A DNA stretch of 64,000 bases. Origin: Terebella lapidaria. Taxonomy: Eukaryota > Annelida > Polychaeta > Terebellida > Terebellidae. The translations under genes and the position numbers were made by a program. Positions 12,182 through 23,489 of the stretch are shown here, piece after piece. Every line of letters starts with the position of its first letter. Within the stretch, counting starts at the first letter, position 1. The notes beneath the pieces are model-generated. The model did no database searches. It was not told the DNA's origin and saw only the letters and a list, made by a program, of their open reading frames with translations. The stretch spans positions 27,400,694-27,464,693 of the forward strand of contig OX424570.1 of the NCBI GenBank assembly GCA_949152475.1, in the 5' to 3' direction.

Positions 12182-15100
12182 ATGGATGAGATGTTGAGAA
12201 CATTGTGTTTCTTCATGCTCTTTTCTGTGGGATCACTGACATCTCCGGAAGGTTTGGTGAATTATAATTCTGTAGGGCATGACATCTGCAATATCATCCT
12301 TCATACTATGAAATTCCAAACATATAAATTAATGCGTACATATACCATGCACACTGCACAAATAATGGCTGGTTCAATACAGATAACTCGGAATACCATA
12401 TGAGGTCTCGTTTCTGTTCCCATATCAGGTCTGATACTGTTTGTTTTAAAAACACAAATACTTGAAGGTGTCATGCTAATGTTAAAAGATATATTTTGAC
12501 TGCTGTGTAACTCGAAACCGAGCGAATACGTTTATATTGCTTTTTTTATGTTGACAGTTCACAACAAGACTTACTGCACGGGTACGACCTATACTGATCA
12601 AGAACCACTCTGTGGAGCTGGTGAGGTGATTCAGGTGGAGGACGTGTTTGTCTACAGCTATCCTGAGCGTAGACGCAGATCTGCAGTGAACAGATCCTGT
12701 ATGTACAGTGCTGGTGACACAGAGGAGCGTCTGCTAGATGTCCGAGCTACCAGGTTTCTTGATATCGTGTTTGCTTGTGATAGAAGGCGAAAGTGTTCTG
12801 ATTTCCACATTTCCAACTTCAAGCTTTCAAATGGGCAATCAAGCAACTACGTAGCCATGCAATACAAATGTACCGAGAATCACATTGGAGGTGAGCTTCT
12901 AATATGTGTCATCATGTCAAATTCATGCAGGTCCAATGATGTTATTATAGTGAACAATACTGCGATGAAATATCCGTGTTCAACAAAAACATTTTACTTG
13001 CAGGGTTTGTACATTTCACCTCACAAATTTCACTACAGTGTCCACCCGACCAAGAGATACTGGTGGTTGCTGTATTCAGCAATTACGTTTGCCCATCAAG
13101 GTCAATTTATCTGAAAGATGTCGAAAATCTTGAAGCTGTGCAGAATAGATGTGATGGTAAACCATCTTGTCATGATGTGGAGTACACTAATAGAAGTGTC
13201 CGCTGTTCTGAAACAAACCAACACATATCGCCGTCACATGTGGCGGTGTTCTTCAAATGTATTGCTCCCTTGACAACAATGATGTTGGCGACGACGATGA
13301 CAACAACAACAAACACAACAACAAAGACAACGTTCGCTGCATCAGTCGTCACGACTACACCAGACCGACTCCCTCCTTCTCCCCGGGACACTGTTACCCA
13401 CACCCAGACTGGGGCTACACCGCAGATATCACCCGGGAACAGCCGCCGCCAAATAAGTGTTAAATGTAAATGAACCAGAGAGAGGATTAGCGTCTTCTCT
13501 ATCGAAATATCAATTCCTCAGATACCAAATAGAAAGATGCATAATATTGAATACAATACTATTTTGTAGGTAAACAGTCATATGTTTATACTATATGTGA
13601 CATGTGTGATCGGAAAGTGTGTTCTGTAACACAGGGTTATACGCTGGTGTGGCCATGGCTTGGGTTTTCGGCGTTGTAGTCGCAGTTACGGCTGGTGTCT
13701 GTGTAAAAAAGTAAGTGTAACATGATATACGGTCAATACAGGCTTGTTGTGGTCACTGCTCCTCTAACAGCCTAAACGTACTTTGCTGTTACTGGTGTGT
13801 TCTTCGTTATTGGATGACATGTTAAGATTCCATGACTAAAATTATTTGGTTGTAATTAATGTTTCTTATTTACAGTCACCTTTGCGAAATATGTAAAAAG
13901 TCGCTTGGAATGAGCGGTTTATGTGATTGTTCAGGGACGACCCTAGTGATTGCCAAAAGGACGGGGGAGGAGTGTATGAAGTATGCAGAATGGCTCGCAA
14001 AGGACAATGATTCTGCTGGTCACTGGATGGCCTGGGCGAATACTCGTATTTGAGGCTATCCTTTACTTGTTTGAATCGGGGGTAAAACATAATTACCCCA
14101 GTTGGGGAATGTTTTGCAGGCTGTCTCGTGTCTTTCCTATATACTCTGATTTTTCTAACTTGTTTACACCGGTTTCTGACAATATTATTGCGATGCTAAA
14201 TGGTATCGATCTGTAACTTGGCATATTATACGATACCATTTAGCATCGCAAAAATATTGTCAGAAACCGGTGTGAACAAGTTAGAAAATCAGAATATATA
14301 GGAAAGACACGAGACAGCCTGCAAAACATTCCCCAACGTTTCCAGTGACCGGGTAAATGAGGCCACACTGAGTGTGTATCATGATATGACAATACAGCGA
14401 CATCGGTACAGTGATAATACAGAAATGAATGAGTTATAAATTCAATTTATTCAACTTCGACCCCGGGCCAACGCCATCAGTCATCACGTGGTTGGAGGTC
14501 GGGAGGGGGGGGGGGGGGGAGGAGGTGACGGATTCATTACAGAGAGGTCTGACCCTCATTTCACCGCAATATTTCATACTTGTTGAGACATTTACACACT
14601 TTATTGATCATCATTTGGCAGCTGATGTGAATATTGCTCTTTTCTGCCAATTCTCATGATTGAATCTCAATATGGTGACTTGGTTTTACATGCATACATT
14701 CGACATATGACGTATCACCGTCCGGTCATTTTCGTGTAGTGAATGAAAAACAAAACATAACTTCAAAACAACGGAGAACGTGATAGTACTCAAGTGTTCT
14801 CAACTTCTCAGTGAACGACATCGATCGATTGATTGAGTTTATTCAAGCAAAAATACAAGATATTGAGCTGGGATGGCACGCTAAAATGTTAGACACTTAT
14901 TTCCAGTGTGGTCCCGAGGAGAAACTCATGATATCTAGTGGGCGGCATGTAGTTATTATAGAGTTCACCTACTTTACGTATAGGATAATGCAGGGCGAGG
15001 GTCTCTCGCGATAGTGACCAAGAGGCCGAAGGTCAGGAGGCCAATGGCTACGTGGATTATCTGACTCAGTGCAGGAGGATCATATTCGCAAAATCAGTAA

Positions 15101-16644
15101 CCTGGTCGTAACTCTGTTCAATAGTAACTTATAAACAACAAAGTAAACGGCCCAACCATACACTATTCATACGTAGTTAAATTATATCAACACATTTTTG
15201 TTCTTGAGAGACGTCGACTTTCAAGATATTGTTTTACATGTTCTTAACGAGTGTTCAGTTTGTAGGGTTTTAATACTTGAGGGTAGATTGTTCAAGATTA
15301 ACCTTTAACATCGAAGTTGTTTGAGGCGCTACCATGAACTCGTGGTCCCATAAAATTATGTTGTGCATTTCGAGTAAAACTAAGTTGCACGTTCTGAGAA
15401 CATTGCACATGAGAATAGGGGTTAATTTTCCCGGATTTGCCCGGAGGGTTGATAAATTATTTGAATGTCATGTTCATTGTGTGAGCGGGACTGAGTGGTA
15501 GCAGCGATATTGGGCAATCATTCACATCTGAAAGGGAACTCACTTCCTCATTATATGATAATTTGTTTATCAGTTATCTGCTGAACATCAGGAAATGTAA
15601 TATATCCACTTGAATTCATGTTATCTGTCAAATATATGGTTCATCGTTGTATAGTTGCTTGATGTCTGTGAACTAAACGCCTTTTGTGAATGAAATTGTT
15701 ATACTTAAGTTACTGGATCTCTGGACTGATAACCTATTGCCATGCCGTTGCATTCGTTGTTCGTACGCTTAGCCGTTTAGTCGTCGTCTTTAAGTCTACA
15801 GTGGAATGTTTCTGAAGTTTTACACAAATATAGCTAAAAAAAATACTTCAAAACGGAGAATTTTTTATTTTTGCAAATTTTCAGAATGTCGGCCATTTTC
15901 GACGAAAAAAAATTGGACAATTATCGATTATGGTTATTATTATTAACCATCACAATTATGGTCGTTTTCTCATAATCCGTGAAGAAAGCCTTACTTGCAT
16001 ATAATTTTTTTCTATTGGGCATATCAGGAGCCACAAGTAAGGCATGTAGTGCTCACGCGTTCCTGCACAGTGCCAACACTGGACTCACACTTGATTTCCC
16101 CCGCACTTTGTCCCATGTATATCAGAAGAAGGATTATTCTATCCTTGACTCATCAAGATGTTGTTATTTCAGAAAGCGCTCAACTGACGCCCCCAATGAT
16201 GCTGGTAACGATTCACCCGGTATGGGTGATGTCATCTCACAACCTGCCCCTGAGAGAGTGAGTCGACAGCAAGCCAGTACCGGGGATGGTGTTGTCTACT
16301 GTACGATAGATGAGAACGAGATGGAACCGAGTCGTCAAGACGTACCAGAAGCAGAATATGTCGGCCCAGACCCGCCCAGACAGAGTGAGACAAATCACGA
16401 GTATCTCGCCTTGATAGAAGATTCCTCTGACACTGCTCCAGCTGTGCGATTCGTGGCAACATCACCTCAGCGGTCACCTTATATCAGCATGGAGGGAACT
16501 CGCAGGGCCAACAAACCGTGCTCCAGTGCAAAGCAGGAACGGATCGTGTATGCCAATGTCAACACAACAGGAGGAGCATCGCCTCCAAAACCTGGCTCAG
16601 ACCAGCAAGTGTCACAGTATGTCAACCAGTCCATTCAGCCTTAA
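12182..16644 (+). CDS. Lectin receptor 1: two SUEL-type domains, one membrane segment, tyrosine-motif tail
   Basis: Exons: 12182-12251, 12558-12890, 13004-13465, 13635-13710 and 16173-16644; they join in frame to 470 residues. Order: signal peptide (about 1-19); first galactose/rhamnose-binding (SUEL) domain (24-134), recognised by GEVIQVEDVFVYS, DIVFACD and YVAMQYKC; second SUEL domain (about 135-222) with CPPDQEILVVAV, NRCDGKPSC and HVAVFFKC; Thr-rich stalk; membrane segment in the fourth exon; 157-residue tail. Both lectin exons are phase 1-1. The tail has six tyrosines, in VVYCTI, AEYVGP, HEYLAL, SPYISM, IVYANV and SQYVNQ, plus a PPKP segment. VVYCTI and IVYANV fit the ITIM consensus; YISM fits a PI3-kinase SH2 site. 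SUEL lectins bind galactose or rhamnose; the ligand here is unknown. Signalling is inferred. An alternative exon lies at 13876. The second and third exons have good splice sites, while the first donor (GTTTGG) is weaker. Confidence 0.85.
13876..14053 (+). CDS. Alternative terminal or cassette exon of lectin gene 1 (short Cys-rich tail)
   Basis: After the acceptor TTATTTACAG the frame continues in phase from the membrane exon (phase 2) and stays open for 59 residues to TGA. The residues begin HLCEICKKSLGMSGLCDC, a Cys-rich start. If used as the last exon it would replace the tyrosine tail by a short tail. A possible internal donor (GTATGC at 13981) would instead make it an in-frame cassette. 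The exon is conserved in units 2 and 3. No domain is recognised. Confidence 0.5.
14101..14337. repeat. Long hairpin, arms of about 109 bp (unit 1)
   Basis: 14101-14210 and 14228-14337 are near-perfect inverted complements around an 18-base loop; the shared phrases include GTTGGGGAATGTTTTGCAGG and GACAATATT. It sits in the last intron of lectin gene 1. Units 2 and 3 keep the right arm but have a shorter left arm (22078-22250, 29590-29790). A diverged half-copy at about 62438-62510 shows this is a dispersed fold-back or MITE family. Confidence 0.85.
15726..15990. repeat. Fragment of the GGTTACCGGAC transposon family
   Basis: The phrase ATAACCTATTGCCATGCCGTTGC is the reverse of the right end of the element at 3008-4141, followed by the family's GGCCATTTTCGACG-type interior. 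It lies upstream of the tail exon of lectin gene 1; the equivalent in unit 3 is 31546-31797. Unit 2 has lost it in a deletion. Confidence 0.55.
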
Positions 16645-17561
16645 GAGCAGAGGAATTGTTCATATTGTTTCTAGACTAGGGGCAATGAGCTGAATGATAC
16701 GATGACAACAGTGCTAATTTAGGGGTTGATGATGACAGAACGGAATAATTTACGAATGGTTTATGAAAAAGTACAAGAATGACATATTCCAGAAGCGTTT
16801 AATCATAATCTAATTGAAATATATGAATGTACTTGTGAAGTATGAATTTCATGATCAGGTCTAAAAGATTCTACCAACATATTAGAGTAATGACTGGATC
16901 CAAACACATGAAAGAGTCAGACCAAATAACAAAAATTGTTTCAGTGTTTGGCAGCCAATGTCTTTAAATCCGCACCAGTGATGTTTCCAATGTACTCAAA
17001 CACATCCGTTATTGTATCGTATGAGGGCTCCCAATTGTACCTCGATATAGCTAGCAGCAAGTGAGTAACAGGCTGACGTTGTTGACTGAGGAATATATTT
17101 TTTGTCATATCATTTTAAGTTAGAAGCATAGAATGTTCAAGTAATATGTCTGCTACTATGTATATTCTGCATGAACGTGTGATATTAATTATTGATTATG
17201 AGTTAGTTTGGATGGGTGGGCTCATTCCACTATGAATCAACCTGGCTTTCTAAGCATGAATGAGTCAGAGAGCGGAAGTATATATATAATCACTTACTAT
17301 CAATAACAATAAAATGAATGAAATAATGTACATGTATATAGTCTCATATAAATAGTTTGGTTATTGATAAAACCATACAGTAAATAATATGTACATGAAA
17401 TAGGCAAAATACATATTGCTTCAGCATGAGCAGTATCGTGCCATGGTGGGATCAATTTCATCAAATATTTGGTCACTGTCATTGTATTGTTTAGTGAGAT
17501 TGTATCGCCTTTGTGAGACACCAGACGAGTATGTGTTCCTCAGCTTGAATCTCTAACTCAC
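16645..17561. other. 3' flank of lectin gene 1
   Basis: AT-rich sequence conserved in the other units. On the minus strand 16955-17050 there is a short open stretch (YNWEPSYDTI... ending at TGA) that is also open in unit 3 but frameshifted in unit 2. I do not call it a gene. Confidence 0.5.
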
Positions 17562-17750
17562 CATGGAATCGTCTATTTTCTCGGAGTATCCGTGGTCAGC
17601 GGCCGGTCCCAACACGGACGTTGTAAGACCCGATTCCAAACCATAGGGTGAACGACTCGGAAGTTCTATATCATGTTGTATCCGCTTGTTTGGGGCTAAG
17701 GAGGGGTGGAGTCTCTTGTATGCAGTATTTGTGCTGCTGGCAGGTTGACT
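17562..17750 (-). CDS. Candidate coding exon of an unidentified minus-strand gene (unit 1)
   Basis: A 189-nt segment lies between a plausible acceptor (TTTTACACAG) and a strong donor (CCATG before GTGAGT), phase 0-0, encoding 63 residues from SQPASSTNTAY to EKIDDSM. The same length, frame and splice sites occur at 25172-25360 and 33524-33712, with several synonymous or conservative changes. No family is recognised and no partner exons could be joined with matching phase. It could be one exon of a small gene antisense to the lectin array, or a chance open segment kept by recent duplication. Confidence 0.4.
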
Positions 17751-18029
17751 CTGTGTAAAATTGGACCAGGGACAAACGTAATTGGGTAAGACGTCTTTCA
17801 CGTGTCTGTTTATTTGAGTACTTATATGAGTCCATATATCCCAGATGTCATGTTTCGTATATTTGCAGAAATTGTATATTAGTAGAATTTATTGCTAGAA
17901 TTGTATATCATATGTAACTTCGAAGCTGTTCACTCCCATCATTCAATTTGGAATATTGTAATCATAAACAACAATTCATACTCTACTGACAAGACTACAA
18001 AATCACCTACGTGTCAGGGGTTATCAGAA

Positions 18030-18660
18030 ATATAAGAAGTTTTAAATTAACTTTTATTTTTATACTATGCATACTTACCTCTGACCACAGGCACTTGAAG
18101 ACCAATAAATTGACGGTACATTGTGCTATATATAATAATATATACAAGGCACTCAAGCCCCTGTCGGGAAAATGGTGGTTGGACAAACACTCGAAACTTC
18201 AAAGCTCCAAAAATGCTACTTGTCCATCAAATTGATACAAACCAGCATGGTCAGGGGCTTGAGTGCCTTGTATAGATTATATATATAGCACATTGTATGG
18301 TCAATTCAATGGTCTTCAAATGCCTGTGCCTCTGACTATGGGGTCGTGTAATCAGCGAGCCCTCATTCGCCAACCACACATGAAATATGGGTGAAAAAGC
18401 TAAACGAAGTTAGCTGGTCCGTTTAGACCCTGCGTTAGTAATGGTAGTTACCTGAGCAGTTCACCCTCCGTGTGGTAGCATGATCGTGCCAGTCCACTGC
18501 CTCCCAGTTCACTTTTGTTGAGTAGCAGAACTTGATCACTGAAGGTTATCTTCTGAAAAGAGAAGAAGATAATCAGCGGGGAGGAGGGTGGGACCATCCA
18601 GCGTCAGAGGTAAGTATGCATAGTATAAAAATAAAAGTTAATTTAAAACTTTTCATTTGT
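18030..18660. repeat. Nested fold-back segment at the end of unit 1
   Basis: Two inverted pairs are visible. 18036-18083 and 18604-18651 are reverse complements (AAGTTTTAAATTAACTTTTA... and its complement). Inside them, about 18085-18165 pairs imperfectly with about 18248-18345 (CAAGGCACTCAAGCCCCTG against its reverse). Identical in unit 2 (25671-26300), absent from unit 3, where the sequence ends at the DIRS junction. Confidence 0.75.
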
Positions 18661-19087
18661 TATGCTAAGCGATACTTACCTCTGACTATGGGGAATGGCC
18701 TGCCGGTGGTGGGCCCCTCAGTGAGTAAGTACGCCTTGCACAAAATCATCCCCTGAAAGTAGAAGGATGAGAACTATGCATAATACCAGTGACTATAACT
18801 ACTGTATAAAGGATAAGGAACCCGCTCCTTTCCTATAGTATGTGCGCCTTAGTGGTAGCCAACAGCATTGTGTTCTCTCGTCATTATTCGAGTTTTTGTG
18901 CTGGATTACTTTGGAGTACGATCTAGAGGCTTGCACCATTCTGTCAGTGAAGTCGTGTAGTTTCTGACAGCAATACTGAACTGGATAATCTGATGGTGGA
19001 TAATTGATGAACTGGGTCAATATCTTTCATTATCTTTTCATCATTGACCAATCTCTTAGCCATAAACAAAAGCACTGCATGCATAAT

Positions 19088-19472
19088 ACTTTTGCTTTCA
19101 TAGACATAAGAAGTCTATGCTTGAAAATTACAGCTTGGCTCTTAAATAGCCAAATCATCAAACCATTCCATGTACTGGTACTAGTAGTAGATAAATTTAT
19201 TCAATTTCATTTATTTTTATTTAATTTATTTATTTTAGCAATATTGTTTATTCTTGTGGTTTTTTTTTTATATTTGTTAATATACTATCATATATCAGTG
19301 TTCAACAAAACCATTTTACTTGCAGGGTTTGTACACGAGCTTATAAATTGTTACTTTATAAGCTTTGAGCTTCAAACAATTTCCTTTTCATTATTCAAAT
19401 GCATTATCATTGGATTCTATTCACTGTTATGAATGTTAAATATTGAATAAACTGATTTGATTGATTGATTGA
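19088..19472. repeat. Insertion at the start of unit 2, with a lectin exon fragment
   Basis: Absent from unit 1 and present again at 26729-27112. It ends in a GATT microsatellite (TTGATTGATTGATTG), like the 3' tail of some LINEs. At 19298-19335 it holds a copy of the acceptor and first codons of lectin exon 3 (GTGTTCAACAAAA, then TTTTACTTGCAGGGTTTG). Confidence 0.7.
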
Positions 19473-19994
19473 CGACAATTGTTCTGAGTAATAATATAAA
19501 GCAAACTATAAATTCTGTCAAATTTGGCAGATTTTTGGAAACAAGGTTTAATAAAGTGGCAAAGTAATACTTCTTTTTCTTATCATGAATTGCAGGATTG
19601 CACCCATACCCAATATTGACAGAGTTATCTGTAATTTGATGAAATCAGCTGTGCTCTCATAAACCCCCGCACATCACAAAAACATGACAACCCCCCTAAT
19701 ATGGTCCAAAGAGGTTCATACAAGGAAATTATATTATACTCAAAATATTTATCGCCTAATGACCAACATATACTACCACCGCTGTCCCATTACGGAAAGC
19801 TGAATTAGACATTGAAGTACTTCCCGGTTGAGTAATGAATGCTACATGTAGATGTGTATAGCAGCAATGTTTGTCGACAGTCGCTGATGTACGCTGGGTG
19901 AGACGTCATATTATTCAGTTCATACTCTACATTGTAGCTACGACTGTCATACGGATGATGTTTGAGTGAAAGACACATAGCGAAAGTGATTAAC

Positions 19995-22900
19995 ATGGAT
20001 GAGATATTAAGAACATTGTGTTTCTTCATGCTCTTTTCTGTGGGATCCCTGACATCTCCGGAAGGTTTGGAGAATTATAATTCTGTAGGGCATGACATCT
20101 GCAACATCATCCTTCATACTATGAAATTCCAAACATATAAATTAATGCGTACATATACCATGCACAGTGCACAAATAATGGCTGGTTCAATACAGATAAC
20201 TCGGAATACCATATGAGGTCTCGTTTCTGTTCCCATATCAGGTCTGATACTGTTTGTTATAAAAACACAAATACTTGAAGGTGTCATGCTAATGTTAAAA
20301 GATATATTTTGACTGCTGTGTAACTCGAAACCGAGCGAATACGTTTATATTGCTTTTTTTGTGTTGACAGTCCACAACAAGACTTACTGCACGGGTACAC
20401 CTTATACTAAACAAGAACCGCTCTGTCCTGCTGGCGAGGTGATTCAGGTGGAGGACGTGTTTGTCTACAGCTATCATGCGCGTAGACGCAGACCTGCAGT
20501 GAACAGATCCTGTATGTACAGTGCTGGTGACACAGAGGAGCGTCTGTTAGACGTCCGCGCGATTGTGTTTCCTGATATCGTGTCTGCTTGTGATGGAATG
20601 CGAGAGTGTTCTGATTTCCACATTTCCAACTTCAAGCTTTCAAATGGGCAATCAAGCAACTACGTAGCCATGCAATACAAATGTACCGAGAACCACACTG
20701 GAGGTGAGCTTCTAAAATGTGTCATCATGTCCAATTCATGCAGGTCCAATGATGTTATTATAGTGAACAATACTGCGATGAAATATCCGTGTTCAACAAA
20801 AACATTTTACTTGCAGGGTTTGTACATTTCACCTCACAAATCTCACTACAGTGTCCACCCGACCATGAGATACTGGTGGTTGCTGTATTCAACAATTACG
20901 TTTGCCCATCAAGGTCATTTTATCTGAAAGATGTCGAGAATCTTGAAGCTGTGCAGAATAGATGTGATGGTGAACCATCTTGTCATGATGTGGAGTACAC
21001 AAATAGATCTATCCGCTGTTCTGAAACAAACCAACAAATATCGCCGTCACATGTGGCGGTGTTCTTCGAATGTATTGCTCCCTTGACAACAATAATGTTG
21101 GCGACGACGATGACAACAACAACAACAACAGAAACACAACAACAAAAGACAACGTTTGCTGCATCAGACGTCATGACTACACCAGACCGACTCCCTCCTT
21201 CTCCCCGGGACACTGTTACCCACACCCAGACTGGGGCTACACCGCAGATATCACCCGGGAACAGCCGCCGCCAAATAAGTGTTAAATGTAAATGAACCAG
21301 TAGAATCAGAGAGGGCCCATGTAGCGCAGCTTACTATTTCTTCTAAATTCAATGAAGATTAAAAATGTGCCAGACGGATTAAATATGGTATACATCCAGT
21401 GGGGGAGTAGTATTAACAGAGTAAGGTGCGCTACTTGGGCCTAAGAGAGTATTGGCGTCTTCTCTATCGAAATATCAATTCCTCAGATACCAAATAGAAA
21501 GATGCATAATATTGAATACAATACTATTTTGTAGGTAAACAGTCATATGTTTATACTATATGTGACATGTGTGATCGGAAAGTGTGTTCTGTTACACAGG
21601 GTTATACGCTGGTGTGGCCATGGCTTGGGTTTTCGGCGTTGTAGTCGCAGTTACGGCTGGTGTCTGTGTAAAAAAGTAAGTGTAACATGATATACGGTCA
21701 ATGCAGGCTTGTTGTGGTCACTGCTCCTCTAACATCCTAAACGTACTTTGCTGTTACTGGTGTGTTCTTCGTTATTGGATGACATGTCAAGATTCCATGA
21801 CTAAAATTATTTGGTTGTAATTAATGTTTCTTATTTACAGTCACCTTTGCGAAATATGTAAAAAGTCGCTTGGAATGAGCGGTTTATGTGATTGTTCAGG
21901 GGCGACCCTAGTGATTGCCAAAAGGACGGGGGAGGAGTGTATGAAGTATGCAGACTGGCTTGCAAAGGACAATGATTCTGCTGGTCACTGGATGGCCTCA
22001 GCGTATACTCGTATTTGAGGCTATCCTTTACTTGTTTGAATCGGGGGTAAAACATAATTAGCATTATGATGTCAACTATACTCTGATTTTTCTAACTTGT
22101 TTACATCGGCTTCTGACAATATTATTGCGATGCTAAATGGTATCGATCTGTAACTTGGCATACGCCAACTGGGAGTCAAGAGCGATATCATTTAGCATCG
22201 CAAAAATATTGTCAGAAACCGGTGTGAACAAGTTAGAAAATCAGAATATATAGGAAAGACACGAGACAGCCTGCAAAACACCCCAACGTTTCCAGTGACC
22301 GGGTAAATGAGGCCACACTGAGTGTGTATCATGATATGACAATACAGCGACATCGGTACAGTGATAATACAGAGATGAATGAGTTATAAATTCCATTTAT
22401 TCAATTTCGACCCCGGGCCAACGCCATCAGTCATCACGTGGGTGGAGGTGGGGGGGGGGGGGGAGGGGGGGGTGGCGAGGAGGGGAGGAGGTGACGGATT
22501 CATTACAGAGAGGTCTGACCCTCATTTCACCGCAATATTTCATACTTGTTGAGACATTTGCACACTTTATTGATCATCATTTGTCAGCTAATGTGAATAT
22601 TGCTCTTTTCTGCCAATTCTTATGATTGAATCTCAATATGGTGACTTGGTTTTACATGCATACATTCGACATATGACGCATCACCGTCCGGTCATTTTCG
22701 TGTAGTGAATGAAAAACAAAACATAACTTCAAAACAACGGAGAACGTGATAGTACTCAAGTGTTCTCAACTTCTCAGTGAACGACATCGATCGATTGATT
22801 GAGTTTATTCAAGCAAAAATACAAGATATTGAGCTGGGATGGCACGCTAAAATGCCAACACTGGACTCACACTTGATTTCCCCCGCACTTTGTCCCATGT

Positions 22901-23489
22901 ATATCAGAAGAAGGATTATTCTATCCTTGACTCATCAAGATGTTGTTATTTCAGAATGCGCTCAACTGACGCCCCCAAGGATGCTGGTAACGATTCACCC
23001 GGTATGGGTGATGTCATCTCACAACCTGCCCCTGAGAGAGTGAGTCGACAGCAAGCCAGTGCCGGGGATGGTGTTGTCTATTGTACGATAGATGAGAACG
23101 AGATGGAACCGAGTCGTCAAGACGTACCAGAAGCAGAATATGTCGGCCCAGACCCGCCCAGGCAGAGTGAGACAAATCACGAGTATCTCGCCTTGATAGA
23201 AGATTCCTCTGACACTGTTCCAGCTGTGCGATTCGTGGCGACATCACCTCAGCGGTCACCTTATATCAGCATGGAGGGAACTCGCGGGGCCAACAAACCG
23301 TGCTCCAGCGTGAAGGGGCTCTTGTATGCCAACATGGACGGAACTCGCAGGGCCAACAAACCGTGCTCCAGTGCAAAGCAGGAACGGATCGTGTATGCCA
23401 ATGTCAACACAACAGGAGGAGCATCGCCTCCAAAACCTGGCTCAGACCAGCAAGTGTCACAGTATGTCAACCAGTCCATTCAGCCTTAA
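19995..23489 (+). CDS. Lectin receptor 2: two SUEL-type domains, one membrane segment, tyrosine-motif tail
   Basis: Exons: 19995-20064, 20371-20703, 20817-21287, 21600-21675 and 22955-23489; they join in frame to 494 residues. Architecture is as in lectin receptor 1: signal peptide, two Cys-rich SUEL domains each on a phase 1-1 exon, Thr-rich stalk (three residues longer), membrane segment GVAMAWVFGVVVAVTAGVC, then a tail of 178 residues. The tail gains one copy of a repeat of about 21 residues, giving seven tyrosines: VVYCTI, AEYVGP, HEYLAL, SPYISM, LLYANM, IVYANV and SQYVNQ. The last intron is about 1.2 kb shorter than in unit 1, but its acceptor is intact. A TTAA-type transposon sits exactly at the stop codon and leaves it intact. 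Changes against unit 1 are concentrated in the first lectin domain (for example CPAGEVIQ for CGAGEVIQ). Function is inferred from domains. Confidence 0.85.
21841..22018 (+). CDS. Alternative terminal or cassette exon of lectin gene 2
   Basis: Same length (178 nt), phase and acceptor as the unit 1 exon at 13876, encoding the same Cys-rich start (HLCEICKK, CDCSG) and ending at the same TGA with a few substitutions near the end. Conservation supports use, but no transcript evidence is available here. Confidence 0.5.
22078..22250. repeat. Hairpin, unit 2 copy with shortened left arm
   Basis: Left arm (ACTCTGATTTTTCTAACTTG onwards) pairs with the right arm ending near 22250, around a loop of about 40 bases. 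The outer part of the left arm seen in unit 1 is replaced by other sequence. Confidence 0.7.

Larger units (their letters stand above)
11601..19043. repeat. Tandem lectin-receptor unit 1
   Basis: First of three direct repeats. It carries one complete lectin-receptor gene, a long hairpin, a conserved minus-strand open exon and a fold-back segment at its right end. Compared with units 2 and 3 it lacks the start-of-unit insertion and has the longest hairpin arms. Confidence 0.9.

Noticed and set aside
12149-12403. Longer open frame through the lectin 1 signal-peptide exon
   Set aside because: It starts before the conserved ATG and reads on into the intron; splicing at 12251 in phase 1 joins properly to the first lectin exon in all three units.
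13257-13463. Asn/Asp-rich and other alternative frames across the lectin stalk exon
   Set aside because: These are shadows of a Thr-rich, ACA/ACG-repeat coding stretch.
15979-16172. Open frame extending upstream of the lectin 1 tail exon, which could be read as a separate secreted protein
   Set aside because: The upstream part ends in a clear acceptor (TTGTTATTTCAG) whose phase joins exactly to the membrane exon; most of it is deleted in unit 2, where the tail exon remains intact.
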